Positions 6,171-6,933 of a DNA stretch of 6,933 bases are shown here, piece after piece. Below the pieces are notes generated by a model. It was given only the letters and a program-made list of their open reading frames with translations, was not told the DNA's origin and did not search any database. The DNA comes from Chloroflexia bacterium (GTDB lineage: Bacteria; Chloroflexota; Chloroflexia; QHBQ01; JADMIH01), in assembly GCA_025927935.1 (NCBI GenBank), contig JAICKM010000371.1:1-6933 (forward strand). Direction: 5' to 3'. Within the stretch, counting starts at the first letter, position 1, and each line of letters begins with the position of its first letter. The position numbers were made by a program, and so were the translations under genes.

Positions 6171-6251
6171 CTTATACTTTTCTTATGGTCCTGGTGCCCG
6201 GCGCTTATCTTTCTCTTATATCCAGGCGCTGCTTCTTTATCTATTCCTTAT
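6171..6251 (+). promoter_or_regulatory. three tandem CTTAT-N6-CTTAT operators, likely OmpR/KdpE-type binding array
   Basis: Half-sites CTTAT occur at 6171, 6182, 6204, 6215 and 6247, with a TTTAT at 6236. They form three pairs: CTTATACTTTTCTTAT, CTTATCTTTCTCTTAT and TTTATCTATTCCTTAT. Spacing within each pair is 11 bp, and the pairs repeat every 32-33 bp, about three helical turns, so all sites face one side of the DNA. The six-base spacers are pyrimidine-rich. OmpR/PhoB-family dimers are known to bind direct repeats with 11-bp spacing. The first pair also resembles the E. coli KdpE site upstream of kdpF as I recall it (TTTATACTTTTTTTACA). The last half-site ends 11 bp before a TAGAAT -10-like box on the plus strand, as in PhoB-activated promoters where the operator replaces the -35. 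Binding by the KdpE encoded here is inferred. Confidence 0.68.
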
Positions 6252-6262
6252 GGGTATGGACT

Positions 6263-6268
6263 TAGAAT
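6263..6268 (+). promoter_or_regulatory. -10 element of an activator-dependent promoter for the receiver gene
   Basis: TAGAAT matches the -10 consensus at five of six positions and lies 11 bp after the last CTTAT half-site. No TTGACA-like -35 exists 16-18 nt upstream; the third operator pair occupies that place instead. Transcription would start near 6275, about 100 nt before ATG 6378. Confidence 0.45.
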
Positions 6269-6364
6269 CAAGGGAGATGAGGCCGGGCACGGCGGGCGCC
6301 AGCATTCAGCCGCTTGCTGTTCGATCCCGTACACGGCATGGGCGCCGCCGGGCCGCCGGAGACC

Positions 6365-6370
6365 GAGAGG
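6365..6370 (+). promoter_or_regulatory. ribosome binding site of the receiver gene
   Basis: GAGAGG lies 7 nt before ATG 6378. It decides the start inside a much longer open frame that is otherwise antisense to kdpD. Confidence 0.65.
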
Positions 6371-6377
6371 ATTTGAT

Positions 6378-6758
6378 ATGAGTATCGGTAAATTTATCCT
6401 GGTCGTGGAAGACGACCAGACGTTACGCACCACCCTGGCCCGCGATCTGGAAGCCCAGGGCTATATGGTGTTGCAAGCAGGGAACTATCGCGAGGCGCTG
6501 GACATGCTCACCGTTCGCCCGGCGCTGGCAATTGTGGACGTAACCGGTCCGGCATGTGCCGGCTGGGACGTCGCGCGCTGGCTACAGCAAACGAGCGACT
6601 CCGTGCCGCTCATGCTGATTTCCGACCGCATTCCCGATGCCAAACGCCTGCAACGCTACCATCCGGTGGCCTGCCTGCCTCGCTTCTGCGAGACGACCGA
6701 CCTGCTGGCGGAGGTCAAGAGCCTGCTGGCGCGGCCCACCACGCACTACGGCGTCTAA
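6378..6758 (+). CDS. single-domain response regulator (stand-alone receiver), atypical
   Basis: A 126-residue protein made of one receiver domain and nothing else. It opens with FILVVEDDQTL (acidic pair D12-D13), has the phospho-acceptor D54 in AIVDVTGPACAGWD (the DxxxPxxxG pattern is kept) and the switch serine S82 in LMLISDR. At the beta5 position, where active receivers read YLxKPF, this protein has CLPRFC: the essential lysine seems replaced by R102 and the following proline is lost. Phosphorylation chemistry may therefore be weakened, or the protein may signal by another means. It has no output domain, so it would act by protein contact, possibly as a phosphate sink or partner for the divergently encoded KdpD-like kinase. 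Its start is fixed by GAGAGG at 6365-6370. It lies downstream of the CTTAT operator array, suggesting control by KdpE. Its stop overlaps that of the next, convergent gene. Confidence 0.85.
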   Translation: MSIGKFILVVEDDQTLRTTLARDLEAQGYMVLQAGNYREALDMLTVRPALAIVDVTGPACAGWDVARWLQQTSDSVPLMLISDRIPDAKRLQRYHPVACLPRFCETTDLLAEVKSLLARPTTHYGV

Positions 6759-6933
6759 CCGGCGGGCACGCCCGGCGCCAGAGCCAGGGCGCGTGGATTG
6801 GCGCGTACCCCCAGGCCCAGGATGAACGCATCGGTGCCGTTCACGATCAGCATCGCCACGGCGCCGAGCGTCGTCGCCGGCATGTGGAACGCCGGAACCA
6901 GCCAGTAAATCCCCAGCACCAGCACCGCCGCCA
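6755..6933 (-). CDS. C-terminal part of an unidentified membrane protein
   Basis: A minus-strand frame enters from the right edge and stops at TAG (6755-6757), giving 58 residues. The segment is hydrophobic, with two likely membrane helices (AAVLVLGIYWLVPAF and TTLGAVAMLIVNGTDAFILGL) and a short tail, VRANPRALALAPGVPAG. Coding is supported by the steady GC-rich third positions and membrane-like composition. I do not recognise the family. The gene converges on the receiver gene, and the two stop codons overlap, leaving no room for a terminator between them. Confidence 0.6.
   Translation of the reverse strand, partial: AAVLVLGIYWLVPAFHMPATTLGAVAMLIVNGTDAFILGLGVRANPRALALAPGVPAG

Larger units (their letters stand above)
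6093..6377. promoter_or_regulatory. divergent control region between kdpDE and the receiver gene
   Basis: 285 bp separating kdpD (minus) from the single-domain regulator (plus). Besides the CTTAT array it holds a perfect palindrome ACCCGCGGGT (6114-6123), a GCGCC(8 nt)GGCGC hairpin (6131-6148), and two weak minus-strand -10-like hexamers, TATGAT (6107-6112) and TAATAA (6137-6142), neither with a convincing -35. If TATGAT is the real kdpD -10, transcription starts near 6100, which would favour ATG 6062 as the kdpD start. Downstream of the array, about 110 bp of GC-rich leader precede the receiver gene. Confidence 0.5.

Noticed and set aside
6250..6381. Short plus-strand frame whose TGA overlaps the receiver ATG (ATGA), a possible leader peptide
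   Set aside because: No ribosome site at its possible starts (ATG 6250 or 6277), its beginning overlaps the operator and promoter region, and the Arg-rich composition looks random. A leaderless start at 6277 near the predicted transcription start cannot be fully excluded.
5328..6758. 476-residue plus-strand frame ending in the receiver domain, with a hydrophobic stretch over the control region
   Set aside because: Most of it is antisense to kdpD. The hydrophobic part (LILFLW... and IFLLYPG) only reflects the CTTAT-rich array. A proper ribosome site and ATG lie directly before the receiver domain at 6378.
1..6933. CRISPR array, insertion sequence or integration site
   Set aside because: No regularly spaced identical repeats with unique spacers, no transposase or recombinase, and no terminal repeats were seen; the 33-bp array at 6171-6251 is too short and degenerate and fits regulator sites instead.

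Overview
The window is a GC-rich bacterial chromosome segment with tightly packed genes, many GTG starts and long antisense shadow frames. Domain content (an O-antigen-ligase/Wzy-type membrane protein, a CorA transporter, a short KdpD-like kinase with a KdpE-like regulator, and a stand-alone receiver) and general style suggest Chloroflexota or a similar GC-rich phylum. This is an impression from protein style, not a proven assignment.

Layout. Positions 1-1481 (minus): polytopic O-antigen ligase/polymerase-like protein, cut by the left edge. Positions 1485-2552 (minus): CorA-type Mg2+/Co2+ channel lying directly upstream of the ligase, one codon away and in the same frame, so the two probably share an mRNA driven by a good sigma70-type promoter at 2619-2648. 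Positions 2649-2947: non-coding, with a pair of mutually exclusive hairpins and a strong bulged hairpin ahead of a Nudix hydrolase (2948-3433, plus). This stretch and the 250 bp after it look less GC-rich than the rest. Positions 3684-6092 (minus): kdpD-kdpE two-component operon with 9 bp between the genes; the kinase lacks the N-terminal KdpD and Usp domains. Positions 6093-6377: divergent control region. Positions 6378-6758 (plus): single-domain response regulator whose conserved beta5 lysine is apparently replaced. Positions 6755-6933 (minus): C-terminus of an unidentified membrane protein whose stop codon overlaps that of the receiver gene.

The most interesting feature is in the divergent control region. 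Six CTTAT-like half-sites are arranged as three pairs with 11-bp spacing inside each pair and 32-33-bp spacing between pairs (6171-6251), followed 11 bp later by a TAGAAT -10-like hexamer. This is the geometry expected of direct-repeat DNA binding by an OmpR/PhoB/KdpE-family regulator, and the first pair resembles, from memory, the E. coli KdpE site upstream of kdpFABC. My inference is that the KdpE-like regulator encoded next door binds here and activates the stand-alone receiver gene, making a small three-protein signalling circuit. No kdpFABC potassium pump genes are in the window.
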